Assembly (NCBI GenBank): GCA_946902985.2 | Contig: OX336388.2 | Span: 1,702,861,978-1,702,925,977 of the forward strand | Source: Meconema thalassinum | Taxonomy: Eukaryota > Arthropoda > Insecta > Orthoptera > Tettigoniidae | DNA: 64,000 nucleotides | Direction of reading: 5' to 3' | Shown: positions 1 through 9,508 of the stretch, piece by piece | How positions within the stretch are numbered: the first letter of the stretch is position 1 | Layout of the letters: each line of letters begins with the position of its first letter | The notes under the pieces: model-generated | Told to the model about the DNA's origin: nothing | Database searches by the model: none | What the model saw: only the letters and a program-made list of their open reading frames with translations | Translations under genes and position numbers: made by a program

Positions 1-640
1 TGTCGCAAGCCGCCCAACATTGTTCCGGTTTCTCCATTAGATGGCAATACAAAGAAAACGATGAAATTTGAGCGTAGATACTGTGGATGGTTCTATCTCA
101 AGGACCCCGCAGAGGAGCCGTGCTCGTTAAATCGTGCACCTTGACCGCATAGGCAGCTACGGATATTGTAATTTCCATCCCGGCGCTGACAGCGGCTATC
201 CTAAGATGGTTTCCCCCCGGATTTTTCCACACTCCCTCTAGCAAATGTCGGGATAGTAGGCTACCCTGTTTTAAGCCCCGTGGCACCTACCTTGTCTCTA
301 ATACAGCAACACACATTCCTACAATCATGACAAAAATACAGGTTATCAGACAAATTCAACACACACCCCACTACACGGGGATGATGGCCATGATGTCCCA
401 AGGCCCTATAATTAACTACTATCTCAAAAAGCAACACCACGTAGCTGAAGCTATACGATTTATTATTATTAATTATTAAATTATTATTATTATTCCGTGC
501 CGCAATTACTCTTTGTTATGATGTTGATTAGTTTCTTCGCCGTTCTGGAGTTTTCCAACCGTGAGTTAGACTTTGCTCGGCATTTTCTGGTTTCTTCCGT
601 TGCTGTGCTAGTCTTTATTATTGTTATTATTATTATTTTC
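1..640. other. Flanking sequence, no gene recognised
   Basis: Mixed-composition sequence followed by AT-rich simple repeats (TTA/ATT runs around 462-494 and 615-640). A 62-residue open frame on the minus strand (98-286) has no motif I recognise. It may be the edge of an older repeat, but I cannot name it. Confidence 0.4.
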
Positions 641-728
641 GAAGTGAAATGCCATGTCCTGTGGTTCGGATTCCACGTAAAAAGGAGGTCCCGTGGCTCA
701 TGATCTCAAGATTAACGGTCACGTTAAA
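641..728 (+). repeat. SINE family I, 3' fragment
   Basis: The stretch matches by eye the 3' body of the SINE at 30825-31012 (the part reading through gtggttcggattccacgtaa and on to ctcatgat and actacaagct). The tRNA-like head is missing, so this is a 5'-truncated copy. It abuts the (TTA)n that borders the LINE 3' end. Confidence 0.6.
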
Positions 729-737
729 CTACAAGCT

Positions 738-780
738 TTGTTATTATTATTATTATTTCTATTATTATTATTATATTTTT
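738..780. repeat. (TTA/ATT)n microsatellite next to LINE 3' end
   Basis: A run of TTA/ATT triplets lies just beyond the 3' end of the minus-strand LINE. The 5' end of the same LINE borders another (ATT)n run at 21793-21876. Either the LINE carries an (AAT)n tail, or it inserted into a triplet microsatellite. Confidence 0.8.
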
Positions 781-784
781 TTTT

Positions 785-2261
785 AATCGTTTCGGTCGTC
801 TATGGACCACGTTATTTCAACTGCCTTTTCCCTCGTTCTTTCTCATTGGCCCAGTATTCGCGCATTCTTCTTCGGTGAGCTTCCCTTCGTTCTTCGGTCC
901 ACTTCTTGCCGGTTTTCAATATAGATTTTGGCTGAAAACTCTGTATCTCCCCAAGTTTCTTCTTCAAAGAGTCACGTTCCAAGATGTCCTCATGTGATAT
1001 CCCCAGTTCTTGTAGGTCTTTTTCCACCTCTGTAAACCAGATCCCTTTGGTTTTCTTTCCCACAAAGTAGGCACAGATTCGATTGGACAATCTTCCGGAC
1101 TTCATTCGTGTTAAATGGCCATAAAAGGAGAGTCTTCTTTTGCGAATGGTGTCCGTTATTTTCTCCACATGTAGATAGAGTTCATCGTTGTGTCGTCTTC
1201 TATACTCTCCTCGTTCCTTGACCGGGCCCAAGATCTTTCTCAGAATCTTCCTCTCTTTGGCTTCGAGTTGTTCTGCCAGGCCTTTCTTATTCATCGCCAG
1301 GCATTCTGATGCATGTAACGCCTCCGGGCGAATAACGGTAACGAAGTGCCTCAGTTTGGCCTTGAAGGACATTGATCGTGATTTGTAAATGTCTTTGGTT
1401 AAATGGTAAGCCATTTCCATTTTGTTAATCCGTGCCACGAAGGCTTCCTTTTCACGAATGTTGGGCTCAATCCATTCACCCAGGTATTTGAATTTCTCTA
1501 CCTGTGTTATTTGTCCTCCATTCACCGTAAGTTCTCTGGGTTCCGACTTGATGTTCGTTATAAACTGCGTTTTCTCAAACGAAATCTGAAGACCTGCCTT
1601 TGCTGCTTGCACCTGTAATTGATTGATTTGTTGTGTGGCTGTGTTAAGAGAATTAGAGAAAATTGCAACATCATCTGCGAAAGCTAAACAGTCGATTGTC
1701 AGGTTTTTGTTCTTACAACCTAGTCTGACCCCATTCTCTATACCATCCTTACACAATTCTTTACGCCATTCTCGAATAACTTTCTCAAGAACACAGTTGA
1801 ATAAAATAGGCGAGAGCCCATCTCCCTGTCTCACCCCTGTCCGTATTGCGAAGGATTCAGAAATCTCTCCCCTGAATTTCACTTTGGAAGCCGTATCCAA
1901 TAGGGATTGGTGAATGATTGCTCTTGTCTTATTATCTAAACCAAATTCTCTTAAAACCTGGATCAGGGTACTTCGATCCAGCGAGTCGTAAGCCTTCTTG
2001 AAATCAACAAAAGTCACAACAAATTTCTTACTTCTCAGATTCATGTACGATAGAATTGATTTTAGATTCATGATTTGTTCAACACAAGAGTGCCCCTTTC
2101 GAAATCCACCTTGGTATTCGCCCAGGTGTTGATCGAGGTGCTTCCGCTCTCGTTTGAAGCGCTTTCGCGAGAATCTTGTATGTTATCGAGAGGAGTGATA
2201 TGCCACGATAGTTGTTTACGTCCGCTTTATCACCTTTCTTGTGCAGGGGATGAATTAGGGC
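785..2261 (-). pseudogene. LINE (RTE-like), 3' half: reverse transcriptase
   Basis: A minus-strand frame stops at 812 and is open from about 2071. It contains RT motifs in order: VTFVDFKKAYDSLD (palm motif A), GVRQGDGLSPILFN, and the catalytic CLAFADDVAIFS. A thumb/C-terminal region with KYLGEWI and RRLSFYGHLTR follows, and the end is Lys/Arg-rich. From about 2075 to 2261 the RT reading continues in a different frame (HPLHKKGD, NNYRGISLL), so at least one frameshift is present. The other half of the gene lies at 19985-21760, and Polinton-1 sits between the halves. RTE-like is my best clade guess from the single-ORF layout and triplet tail; other APE-type clades are possible. Confidence 0.85.
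2256..2261. repeat. Target site duplication, left copy (TAGGGC)
   Basis: The hexamer TAGGGC immediately precedes the left end of Polinton-1 and recurs immediately after its right end at 19985-19990. Six-base duplications are the rule for Maverick/Polinton integration. Confidence 0.95.
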
Positions 2262-4135
2262 AGTAGTGGAGTGGTGGTGCTTCTAACTCACTCCAGAACC
2301 CCCCTTGCTCTACTACTAAGCCTCAGCCATGTTAAATATCTCTCGAACGCATGGTCCGATTTTGACAAATGAGGTATCGTTGGACTCGGGCTGACGTTAT
2401 CTTTGCTATGGACTATTCGTTATATTTTTAAATTTTTTTTTGAAAATTTTTGTTTTTGAAACTAGGTGATAGTTTGAAAACTAAACATGATAGAACGTTG
2501 TGCCATAGCTCAAACGAATGGTCTTTATGCCCTTTATTTTCTATAATGAAACTTTTTTACTTTTATGTTTTTTTTGAAAACACTCGAATTTTGAAAATCC
2601 TATATTTTGGAAACTAGGAACTCTACAAAAACGTTTATTTGACATAAATGAAAGGTCCCTATGCCCTCTACCCCCAAAATAAATTTCAAGTCTCTAGGAT
2701 GAAAACCTAGTAGTGTGGTAGTGAGAGAGCTGGACCACTTCTTATTGAGCCACTCTCGTATTTGCCCCGAAGCTGATATCTCGCTAACCAATGGTCGGAT
2801 TTGAACATACAGGGTGTCCTAGCACTCGTAGTGATGCCCCCTACTTTCCTATAGCCTCTTTATTTGATTAAAAGACCAAAACTAAAAGGTCATGTGCTTT
2901 TAATATCTCGCGAACCAATCATGCTAGAGGCATGTTCGATAGGTCCAAGGACTCGGGGTGACGTCCTCTCTGCTATGGACCACTCGTTATAATTTTTAAT
3001 AAAATTGGAAACTCGATTTTGGGGTAAACACGTGTTATTGTGATTTTGCCGATATCTCACGAACCAATAACGTTAGAGGCATGTACGATGGGTCCAAGGA
3101 TTCGGGAAGACGTCCTCTTTGCTATGGACCACTCATTGTAATTTTAAAAAATTTGGGAAACGCGATTTTGGGGTAAACACGTGTTTTTTATGATTTTTGC
3201 CGATATCTCACGAAGCAATAACGCTAGAGGCATGTACGATGGGTCCAAGGATTCGGGCAGACGTCCTCTTTGCTATAGACCACTCGTTGTAATTTTTTAA
3301 AATTTTGGAAACGCGATTTTGGGGTAAACACGTGTTTTTTATGATTTTTGCCGATATTTCACGAACCAATAACGCTAGAGACGTGTACGAGGTGTCCTAG
3401 GACTCGGGCTTTCGCCCCCTTTCAAATGTGGTAGATATTTTTTTTTCCAAAAAATAATTCACAAAGGGCCTAACGCCATACATGTTGAAATAATGTTTTC
3501 TTTTTCTTTACTTGTTTATAATGTTTATGAAGCGTGGTGGTTGAGAGAGACGATACAGCTGGGTGTGTGTGTTTCAACGAACCTGTCGCTAACCACAAGG
3601 ACCATGCTTAATAGAACAATCGCTATTTCGGCTGGTCGGTGTATGACAGAACAAGCGTGCGTTTTGTGATATTTTACCTTTAACGTGTAAACGGTGATGA
3701 GAACTTGGTTCTATGTTGATCGAAGCGAGTACAGAAAACAAACGAGCAGGAGGTGAATGTCATTTGAGCTTATTGGAAGGCTCCGATCTGACTTGACAAC
3801 AGGTGACGCTTAAAGGTGAAATAATCTGACCATTGTGCTGGCAGGGAAGTGCGAAAGGCATGCACACATGTGTGAAACCACAGGCACGCTAAACCAGTGA
3901 CATCCTGTCTTGCTTCGTACGTGACAAAATGCAAGTCCAGGTGAAATTTGATCTACCGCAGGTGTTCACCTTGGACGTTATCTGTCCACGTGCATGATAA
4001 CTGTTAACAAGTTACATCCTGTCTTGCTTCGTACGTGACAAAATGCAAGTTCAGGTGAAATTTGATCCGGCACAGGTGTTCGCTTGGGTGTTATCTGTCC
4101 ACGTGCACGATAAGAGAATGTTCAAAGCGTGGGAA
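2262..4135 (+). repeat. Polinton-1 left terminal inverted repeat
   Basis: The repeat is collinear with the reverse complement of 18112-19984. I saw single-base differences (for example near 2757, 3285 and 4023) and one length difference. The inner boundary is at the sequence gcgtgggaa. The repeat includes the subterminal ~150-bp tandem repeats (2902-3420). A further directly repeated motif (catcctgtcttgcttcgtac) occurs twice near 3900-4100. There is no convincing coding region. Confidence 0.95.
2902..3420. repeat. ~150-bp subterminal tandem repeats in Polinton TIR
   Basis: Three full units and a partial one, with period 149-151 bp (starts near 2902, 3051, 3202 and 3353). Each begins with a motif like gatatctcacgaaccaat, followed by a conserved ggtccaagga block and cgcgattttggggtaaacac. 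The mirrored set is in the right TIR. Related motifs recur near 51670-52400, next to the second Polinton polymerase. This suggests a family-wide terminal signal. Confidence 0.85.
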
Positions 4136-4379
4136 TCGCTGAATCAGTAAAAAGTATGATGCAACTTGTCGGAATGATGTCACAACCAATAGAGAGGCAA
4201 GAGCTGCAAACAGCAGTGGTGGGAGGTGAAGGGAGGGAGAGGGGAGGGGTAATGTATGAGAGAACACAGGAGGAAAGGGAAAGACAAACATGTATGAACA
4301 TGCATGAAGCGCGGAGCGCTGTACACATAGAGCTATAGGTGGTGTACAACATGTGTGAATAAATAAAAAGTACACAGGT
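4136..4379. other. Spacer between left TIR and integrase gene
   Basis: A short purine-rich spacer (ggtgaagggagggagagg) with an aataaataaaaag stretch at about 4359. No gene. The integrase stop codon lies at 4380-4382, just inside. Confidence 0.6.
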
Positions 4380-5327
4380 TCACACAACATGTAATTTATT
4401 TATCCAGGAATTAAACGTAGAGTTAAACCCTAACCATTTGACGTAGAGTTTATTTCCTTTTTGTTTCAACACTTTTTCCACAAGATAGTGCTGAGGAAAT
4501 GCTGTTTTCTGAAGTTCATGTAGATAAAATCTACCTTTTATGGGTTGATGGTTGAGGTCCTCGAGTAAATAGGTGACTGGAGTGTCCAAGTAGACTCGAC
4601 GAATTCGAAATAGTTCAGTCCCCCACTGAGGCGTGTAGCCCTTATTGAAGGCAGACTTAAATTTGCTCACACGAACAAAATCCCCAATGTTCAGTCGGTG
4701 ACGTTTAGGATCAGCTGTTTTTATGGGGTTAAACAGTTTATCCAATCGCTGAATATTTTTAGTTACGAGACGTGGCTTGGTCCCAATCGTTCTATGTTTG
4801 GTGTCATTGTAACGTGATACTAGCTCAGGTAACATGTCCAACCAGCGATACGTGCCCTGAGCTGTAAACGCTTTCCACATATGGGTTTTCAATGTTCGGT
4901 TGAACCGCTCGACCACACTGGCTTTCAGATTGCTGTACGTGGTGTAATGGTGAATATCCTTAGATTTGAGAAAACTGGAGAAATCCTTGTTGAAAAATTC
5001 TTTCCCCTGGTCGGTTTGTAGCAGCTGAGGTTGACGTTTGGAGTGTTGAATAATATGTTGAAAGGCCTTGGTAACTAGTGGGCCAGACTTGCGACGCACA
5101 GGTTCAACAAAGGCCATTTTGGAATAGACATCAATGACGGTCAACATATAGCGTACACCGTCGTTAACGCCAGCATAGGGTATCATTTCAACCAAGTCAG
5201 CCTGCCAAAGTTCATCCACACCTCGTGAAATCACCTTGAGTCGCGGATAGTGACGCCTAGCTGGGCGATGCAACTCGTGAGCAATACCCATTTTAATGGG
5301 TGAGGGCTTAAGCAATAATTTTGGCAT
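4380..5327 (-). CDS. INT: Polinton integrase (DDE, retroviral type) with chromodomain
   Basis: About 315 residues from the ATG at 5325-5327. The open frame extends upstream to 5456 without an ATG, over the end of the neighbouring gene. The core shows catalytic residues D44 (WQADLVEM), D106 (LLQTDQGKEF) and E140 (ASVVERFNRT), a D,D-33-E spacing that I associate with Polinton integrases. The C-terminus, about residues 275-310, reads YLVEKVLKQKGNKLYVKWLG, a chromodomain-like module that may steer insertion to chromatin. The enzyme would cut and join element ends, giving the 6-bp target duplication seen here. The start overlaps the stop of the upstream gene by about 20 bp, consistent with co-transcription as ATPase, DUF8207-like and integrase. 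Confidence 0.95.
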   Translation of the reverse strand: MPKLLLKPSPIKMGIAHELHRPARRHYPRLKVISRGVDELWQADLVEMIPYAGVNDGVRYMLTVIDVYSKMAFVEPVRRKSGPLVTKAFQHIIQHSKRQPQLLQTDQGKEFFNKDFSSFLKSKDIHHYTTYSNLKASVVERFNRTLKTHMWKAFTAQGTYRWLDMLPELVSRYNDTKHRTIGTKPRLVTKNIQRLDKLFNPIKTADPKRHRLNIGDFVRVSKFKSAFNKGYTPQWGTELFRIRRVYLDTPVTYLLEDLNHQPIKGRFYLHELQKTAFPQHYLVEKVLKQKGNKLYVKWLGFNSTFNSWINKLHVV

Positions 5328-6318
5328 TTCGAAGTTCTTGTTCAATTTCTTGAATTTCCCAATCGTGACCGGTATGGCCAGCTTGACGTGAGGCATGCAA
5401 CAACTGTAGCCGCTGGACGAGCTTATTGGGATTGTGCCAGTAGGTAACATCCACAAGGGGTTTTAATGGTTTAAATGTCACTCCCGAAGCAGACGCTTTA
5501 CGACGAGTACTTTGACTAGTGGGAAACATTTTTGAAATGATGGTTTTATATTTTTGAGATATATTGGCATTCACTTGTTGCGTGGGATCATACTGTCTTT
5601 TGTGAGCATGGGTATCCAATAAAATGGATTTATATTTGTCAAGGTCCTCTGACGTATAATCATGGGAAGAGGGGGTCCGAGAAAAGAGCAGCTTTAACAG
5701 TCCTGGCGTTAATTTATATTTGATGTTTTTAATGACAGCTTTAGTACGAGCAAATTTAATGGATGAATCGCCAATTTTAAAACTATCATCCTCATAGCGA
5801 ACACCATACGTGGTATCTGTGTTTCCAATAAATAGATCGGTGAAATAGGGTTCCAATGTTGATCCATAATATTTTATTAAAATGGTTTTCAGTTGAGCTT
5901 TATGTTGAGGGGTGGCCAAGAGTTGTGAAAACGGAGACGCTCTGGAAGGGCAAGGTGTTTCGACCATGGCCAAGGATTTCTTTTTTCTCAAAAACTCTGC
6001 AAGGGGTGCGGCCTTTTTTTGAGGCGTAAACACTTGTTCCTCCTCATCCTCAACTTCACTAACACTAGTCAAATCTTCCTGTTCCTCTTCCTCTTCCTCA
6101 GGGTCCTCGTGCAGCGTCTGCGTGGCTTGTGAAACGGTGGGTAGAGTTTCAGATGGCTTGAAAGAGGGTTTCAACATGGCTTTTAGCGGAGGTGCTAAAT
6201 GTTGTTGAATAAACAAAGCATGATTGGCACGTGATTGTTTCAATTGACGAAACTTTTGGCGAATAGTATTTTTTGCTCTAATAATATGCTTTTTTAATTG
6301 ACTCTCTGCTAACGCCAT
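5308..6318 (-). CDS. DUF8207-like Polinton protein
   Basis: A 336-residue protein from an ATG. It has a basic, helical N-terminus (about 1-45), an acidic low-complexity segment (about 90-125, Glu-rich) and a conserved globular part (about 150-260) with TTYGVRYEDDSFKIGDSSIKF and YKLTPGLLKLLF. That pattern of an F/YG turn, IG-x-SxI and TPGLLxLL is what I recall of domain DUF8207, common beside Polinton integrases in animals. Biochemical function is unknown to me. It lies between the ATPase (41-bp gap) and the integrase (20-bp overlap), so a role in DNA packaging or integration is possible but unproven. Confidence 0.75.
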   Translation of the reverse strand: MALAESQLKKHIIRAKNTIRQKFRQLKQSRANHALFIQQHLAPPLKAMLKPSFKPSETLPTVSQATQTLHEDPEEEEEEQEDLTSVSEVEDEEEQVFTPQKKAAPLAEFLRKKKSLAMVETPCPSRASPFSQLLATPQHKAQLKTILIKYYGSTLEPYFTDLFIGNTDTTYGVRYEDDSFKIGDSSIKFARTKAVIKNIKYKLTPGLLKLLFSRTPSSHDYTSEDLDKYKSILLDTHAHKRQYDPTQQVNANISQKYKTIISKMFPTSQSTRRKASASGVTFKPLKPLVDVTYWHNPNKLVQRLQLLHASRQAGHTGHDWEIQEIEQELRNAKIIA

Positions 6319-6359
6319 GGTGTCTTGGCAAATGACTTGCCGGGGAATGAGACAAGGCC

Positions 6360-7058
6360 TTAAATAGCAATAAAATGATCAAACCCTAAGCGATACCGTC
6401 CTTGGTTGAGTTCACTTTGTTTGTCAATCACTAAACAGGCATGACGTTGAGTGTTCCAGCACTTGGCACACAATTCTGTAAACATTTGAAAGGTCATATC
6501 CGGATTCACATGTTCATTATAAATGTGACGACTGTTCCTCTCGTCCTGACGAAATAAAACAATGACATTGGCATTGTCACGAATCAACTGTTTGGACATT
6601 TTAGAATACGTTTGCCCAAGATAGAAGCAATCGATATGTTTGTGTCGACCCATGCTGAAATAGCTTTGAATGATGCCTTGACGTTCAGTGGATACATCAT
6701 CGAAAATCATGAGTGAATCAGGCTTTACCTCATCCGGTGAAATCACATTTTCTTGCATGGAAAATGTAAAATAACCCATATTCTCTTTTTGTAATCCAGA
6801 CATGACTTGATCCAGAAACACGTAGAGGGGTTGGTAGAGAGATTTTGCAAAAATATAAATATTTTGAAAACGCAGACCATTGGGCGCTGTGATGAGCGTT
6901 AGCAAAAGATTTGTCTTTCCACAGCCGGAAGGCCCCACAATGATGCAGCGAATGGAAGATGGAAACAGTGAACCATGGCGTTGTTCACGTGATGTGGGAC
7001 AGAGATGGGAAACCATGTCCCCCACCGGGAATGACTCTTGCTGCTTAATAATCTTCAT
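6360..7058 (-). CDS. ATP: A32-like DNA-packaging ATPase (FtsK/HerA superfamily)
   Basis: 232 residues from an ATG. Walker A is VGPSGCGKTN (residues 41-50) and Walker B is SLMIFDDV (about 115-122). A following VIVLFRQDE segment fits a sensor/arginine region. Polintons and poxvirus-like viruses encode this ATPase to pump the genome into the capsid. It is the first gene of the leftward group and shares an intergenic region of about 90 bp with the divergent fibre-like gene. The length is normal for the family and I see no lesion. Confidence 0.95.
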   Translation of the reverse strand: MKIIKQQESFPVGDMVSHLCPTSREQRHGSLFPSSIRCIIVGPSGCGKTNLLLTLITAPNGLRFQNIYIFAKSLYQPLYVFLDQVMSGLQKENMGYFTFSMQENVISPDEVKPDSLMIFDDVSTERQGIIQSYFSMGRHKHIDCFYLGQTYSKMSKQLIRDNANVIVLFRQDERNSRHIYNEHVNPDMTFQMFTELCAKCWNTQRHACLVIDKQSELNQGRYRLGFDHFIAI

Positions 7059-7150
7059 GTCAACTAAGGCTTAGACAGGCTAGCCGGCTGTCTATATACA
7101 GGACACCGAGCCTTGTCATAAAAACAGTAGACTGCTACTACAGGTTGACG
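7059..7150. promoter_or_regulatory. Bidirectional promoter region between ATPase and fibre-like genes
   Basis: This 92-bp gap separates two divergent start codons (7058 minus, 7151 plus). It contains tctatataca at 7091-7100, which gives a TATA-like box on both strands. Just left is an inverted repeat, gacag...ctgtc, around gctagccgg (7074-7092). A shared promoter for packaging and virion genes is an inference from layout. Confidence 0.5.
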
Positions 7151-7870
7151 ATGGATGTCTTTGGACGTGCGTTGATGGCCAAAGATAGGTCTGTCCCCAT
7201 ACATGATCCTAAACAGGAAACAGATCCTGCTAATAAACACTATGTGGATACGTCAGTAGTGCCACGCACAAAACAGGGAGATTATGACTTTAAGGGAAAG
7301 CGGTTAACCCATGTAAAACATCCTCAAGTGTCTACAGACGTTACTACGAAAAAGTATGTGGATAACAAAGTGTATGAGTTTTATGACAAAGTGCCCCAGC
7401 TTACGGTGAATGGCTATAGCGCTAATCACCATCGGATTATTCACGTGGAAGACCCACAAGACGAAGACGATGTTTGTACCAAGCGTTACGTGACCCATGA
7501 AATGAAAAGGCTTTATAAATTTATCCCATCTGTGTTTTTAGTGTATCTGACAAATGAAAAACCTGTGAATGACAGAAACCATTTACCGCTAGTCCATGAT
7601 CAGCACTTGACCTATGTGCTTGCTTCGGGTTTAAGCCACTATCGATTACACTATGATGGAACCATTCACATCAAATATGCCATACCTGATGAGAACCATT
7701 TACAAATAAAGATAAATGGTCATAGGATGTTGGTCCATGACCATGAAATGGTCAATGCAGGTGACGAATTATCCTTTTATCTCATGTTGACATGGGATGA
7801 AAAGCAAGCGGGGAAAACCATAAACGATTTCCCACTTTATGTGGAATTGGAATATACAGCCATGAAATAA
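7151..7870 (+). CDS. Fibre-like protein with DP-x-DxxxKxYVD repeats
   Basis: 239 residues from the ATG at 7151 (the frame is open slightly upstream at a TTG). The N-terminal half has three repeats of about 40 residues: HDPKQETDPANKHYVD, VKHPQVSTDVTTKKYVDNKV and VEDPQDEDDVCTKRYVTHEM. This motif is well known from phage tail-fibre and collar proteins, where it forms trimeric beta structures. The C-terminal half, about 125-239, has no motif I recognise but is predicted rich in beta strands and could be a knob. I infer a trimeric surface fibre or spike. It is first in the rightward virion-gene group. The receptor, if any, is unknown. Confidence 0.6.
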   Translation: MDVFGRALMAKDRSVPIHDPKQETDPANKHYVDTSVVPRTKQGDYDFKGKRLTHVKHPQVSTDVTTKKYVDNKVYEFYDKVPQLTVNGYSANHHRIIHVEDPQDEDDVCTKRYVTHEMKRLYKFIPSVFLVYLTNEKPVNDRNHLPLVHDQHLTYVLASGLSHYRLHYDGTIHIKYAIPDENHLQIKINGHRMLVHDHEMVNAGDELSFYLMLTWDEKQAGKTINDFPLYVELEYTAMK

Positions 7871-7929
7871 CCATCTGACGTTAGTTGTGATTTAAACTTT
7901 CGTGTGAAAGGTTGTTGGTCATTATCATC

Positions 7930-8802
7930 ATGGTGAAACAAAGGTATGCAGTGAGAAAGACTAAAAAAAGGACTTTGTCCTTGGCAAAGCCAGGGTTTTC
8001 AACATTCGAGGACAAGCCCTTGCGAAAGAAAAAAAGAAAAAATAATGTATTGACCATAAGGAAAGCCCTTCGAGCAGCACAGAGACAGGTTATTCCAAAA
8101 CGTCGGCGACAGGTTTCAAACCAAGGGCGAGTGATTCCAGTCCCCAAACGAGCTGGATTTTTACCTGCATTATTTGCCGGGTTGGCTGCTCTGGGCTCAC
8201 TTTTGGGCGGTGCCAGTGCAGTGGCGAAAACCATTAAAGCCGCGCAGCAGGGCAAGCAACAACTCAAAGAAAGTCAGCGACACAATGAAACGATGGAAGC
8301 GATTGCCATGGGGGCTAGAAATGCCAATTTAAAGCCAGCCTTTTATCAACAAGGATTTGGGATTTCACCATTTCGAAATATTAAAAAAAAAAAAAAATTA
8401 ACCTCTGCCATAGCGAGACATGCCCTGACGCATCAACAAGTGGAAAGCTATGCTAAACAACTAAAGCTTTCTCATTTTCGAGGTGTGTTTATGCGAAACC
8501 AATTACCCCCACGACCTTGGAAACAGGAATGTGCTGTTGTCAATTTGGATGATCACCGAGGACCAGGAACGCATTATGTAGCTTATGTCAAAGAGGGATC
8601 CACGGTATGGTACTTTGACAGTTTTGGGAATTTGCCCCCGCCCATGGAACTAGTGACCTATTTTGGAAACAGGATCAAGATATATTATAATGTGAAACGA
8701 GAGCAAACGTTTAACAGCCAACAGTGTGGACGTTTGTGTTTAATTTTTTTATATAAGACGCAGCATAAGCAAAAACGCCACCAGTATGTCGGCAGAAAGT
8801 AA
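7930..8802 (+). CDS. PRO: Fused core/pVI-like protein and adenain-type cysteine protease
   Basis: 290 residues from the ATG at 7930 (open upstream at a TTG). The C-terminal third is an adenovirus-maturation/Ulp1-like protease. His215 is in GTHYVAYV, Asp230 in YFDSFG, and Cys266 with the oxyanion Gln in NSQQCGRLC. The N-terminal part is very basic (RKTKKR, RKKKRKNN, KRRRQ), followed by a glycine/alanine-rich hydrophobic segment (LPALFAGLAALGSLLGGASA) and an amphipathic helix. It resembles the small core or membrane-active pVI-like proteins that in other Polintons I recall as a separate gene. The two halves join across a run of 15 adenines (8383-8397) read as five lysines. The fusion may be real, or created by the length of that run. 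The end overlaps the next start by 17 bp. Confidence 0.88.
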   Translation: MVKQRYAVRKTKKRTLSLAKPGFSTFEDKPLRKKKRKNNVLTIRKALRAAQRQVIPKRRRQVSNQGRVIPVPKRAGFLPALFAGLAALGSLLGGASAVAKTIKAAQQGKQQLKESQRHNETMEAIAMGARNANLKPAFYQQGFGISPFRNIKKKKKLTSAIARHALTHQQVESYAKQLKLSHFRGVFMRNQLPPRPWKQECAVVNLDDHRGPGTHYVAYVKEGSTVWYFDSFGNLPPPMELVTYFGNRIKIYYNVKREQTFNSQQCGRLCLIFLYKTQHKQKRHQYVGRK

Positions 8803-9508
8803 AACGTTTACAGTGCATGGACGTGGACCTGAAGTCAGCCTAGACTTCTACCCGCCTATCGAATTGAGTGAAAAACCCTATGGTTTAGGACTTGTTTCTC
8901 TTGAAACGTACAATCGAATATACAACATACGTGAAAATGTGAACAACAAGTTTTACTATGATGATTCTGTGCTCACCTTGAACTCTGGTGGATACACGAT
9001 CGATGCTATTTATGAACACATTTATGTGGTGATGATCAATGAATATGGTTTAAAGTCATTTCTTGACGGAACGCACAAGTTTGAACTTGTAGGCAATACT
9101 AACACTCATCGCTGCAGTATTTTCTCCTCATTCAACATTGACTTTAAAACACACCCCGATTCCATTGGTCCATTACTAGGATTTAAACCACGTGTGTTGG
9201 AGCCCAACAAAAAACATGAATCAGACCATGAAGTGAAATTCATTGAGGACCATCATGTGTCGGTGACGTGTAATATTATTAGCCAAGTGTACACCAACCA
9301 AGAACCATCGCATTCACTTTATGACTTTATTGTGACATCGCCCAATGGCTATATTATTCGTGAAAACCCTCCAGTGGTGCTTTTTCATGCTGTGGCTGTT
9401 GATAGTATTAGTAATATAACATTAAGACTGATCAATAGAGATCAACAACTCATTGATCTAGATTCTACCACACCAGTGACTTACAAGTTGGTGCTAAAGC
9501 CACTATGA
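8786..9508 (+). CDS. mCP: Minor capsid (penton-like, single jelly roll) protein
   Basis: 240 residues from an ATG. The N-terminal block FYPPIELSEKPYGLGLVSLE and a beta-rich body match the conserved Polinton penton-like protein. That protein was identified as a single jelly-roll capsid vertex protein (Krupovic, Bamford and Koonin, 2014). The start overlaps the protease end and the stop overlaps the next small ORF (ATGA), so the genes are tightly packed. It sits immediately upstream of the major capsid gene, the usual order. Confidence 0.85.
   Translation: MSAESKTFTVHGRGPEVSLDFYPPIELSEKPYGLGLVSLETYNRIYNIRENVNNKFYYDDSVLTLNSGGYTIDAIYEHIYVVMINEYGLKSFLDGTHKFELVGNTNTHRCSIFSSFNIDFKTHPDSIGPLLGFKPRVLEPNKKHESDHEVKFIEDHHVSVTCNIISQVYTNQEPSHSLYDFIVTSPNGYIIRENPPVVLFHAVAVDSISNITLRLINRDQQLIDLDSTTPVTYKLVLKPL

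Noticed and set aside
2600..2791. 63-codon open frame in the left TIR, mirrored at 19455-19646
   Set aside because: Exists in both TIRs only because the DNA is duplicated. No domain, and it lies in repeat-rich terminal sequence.
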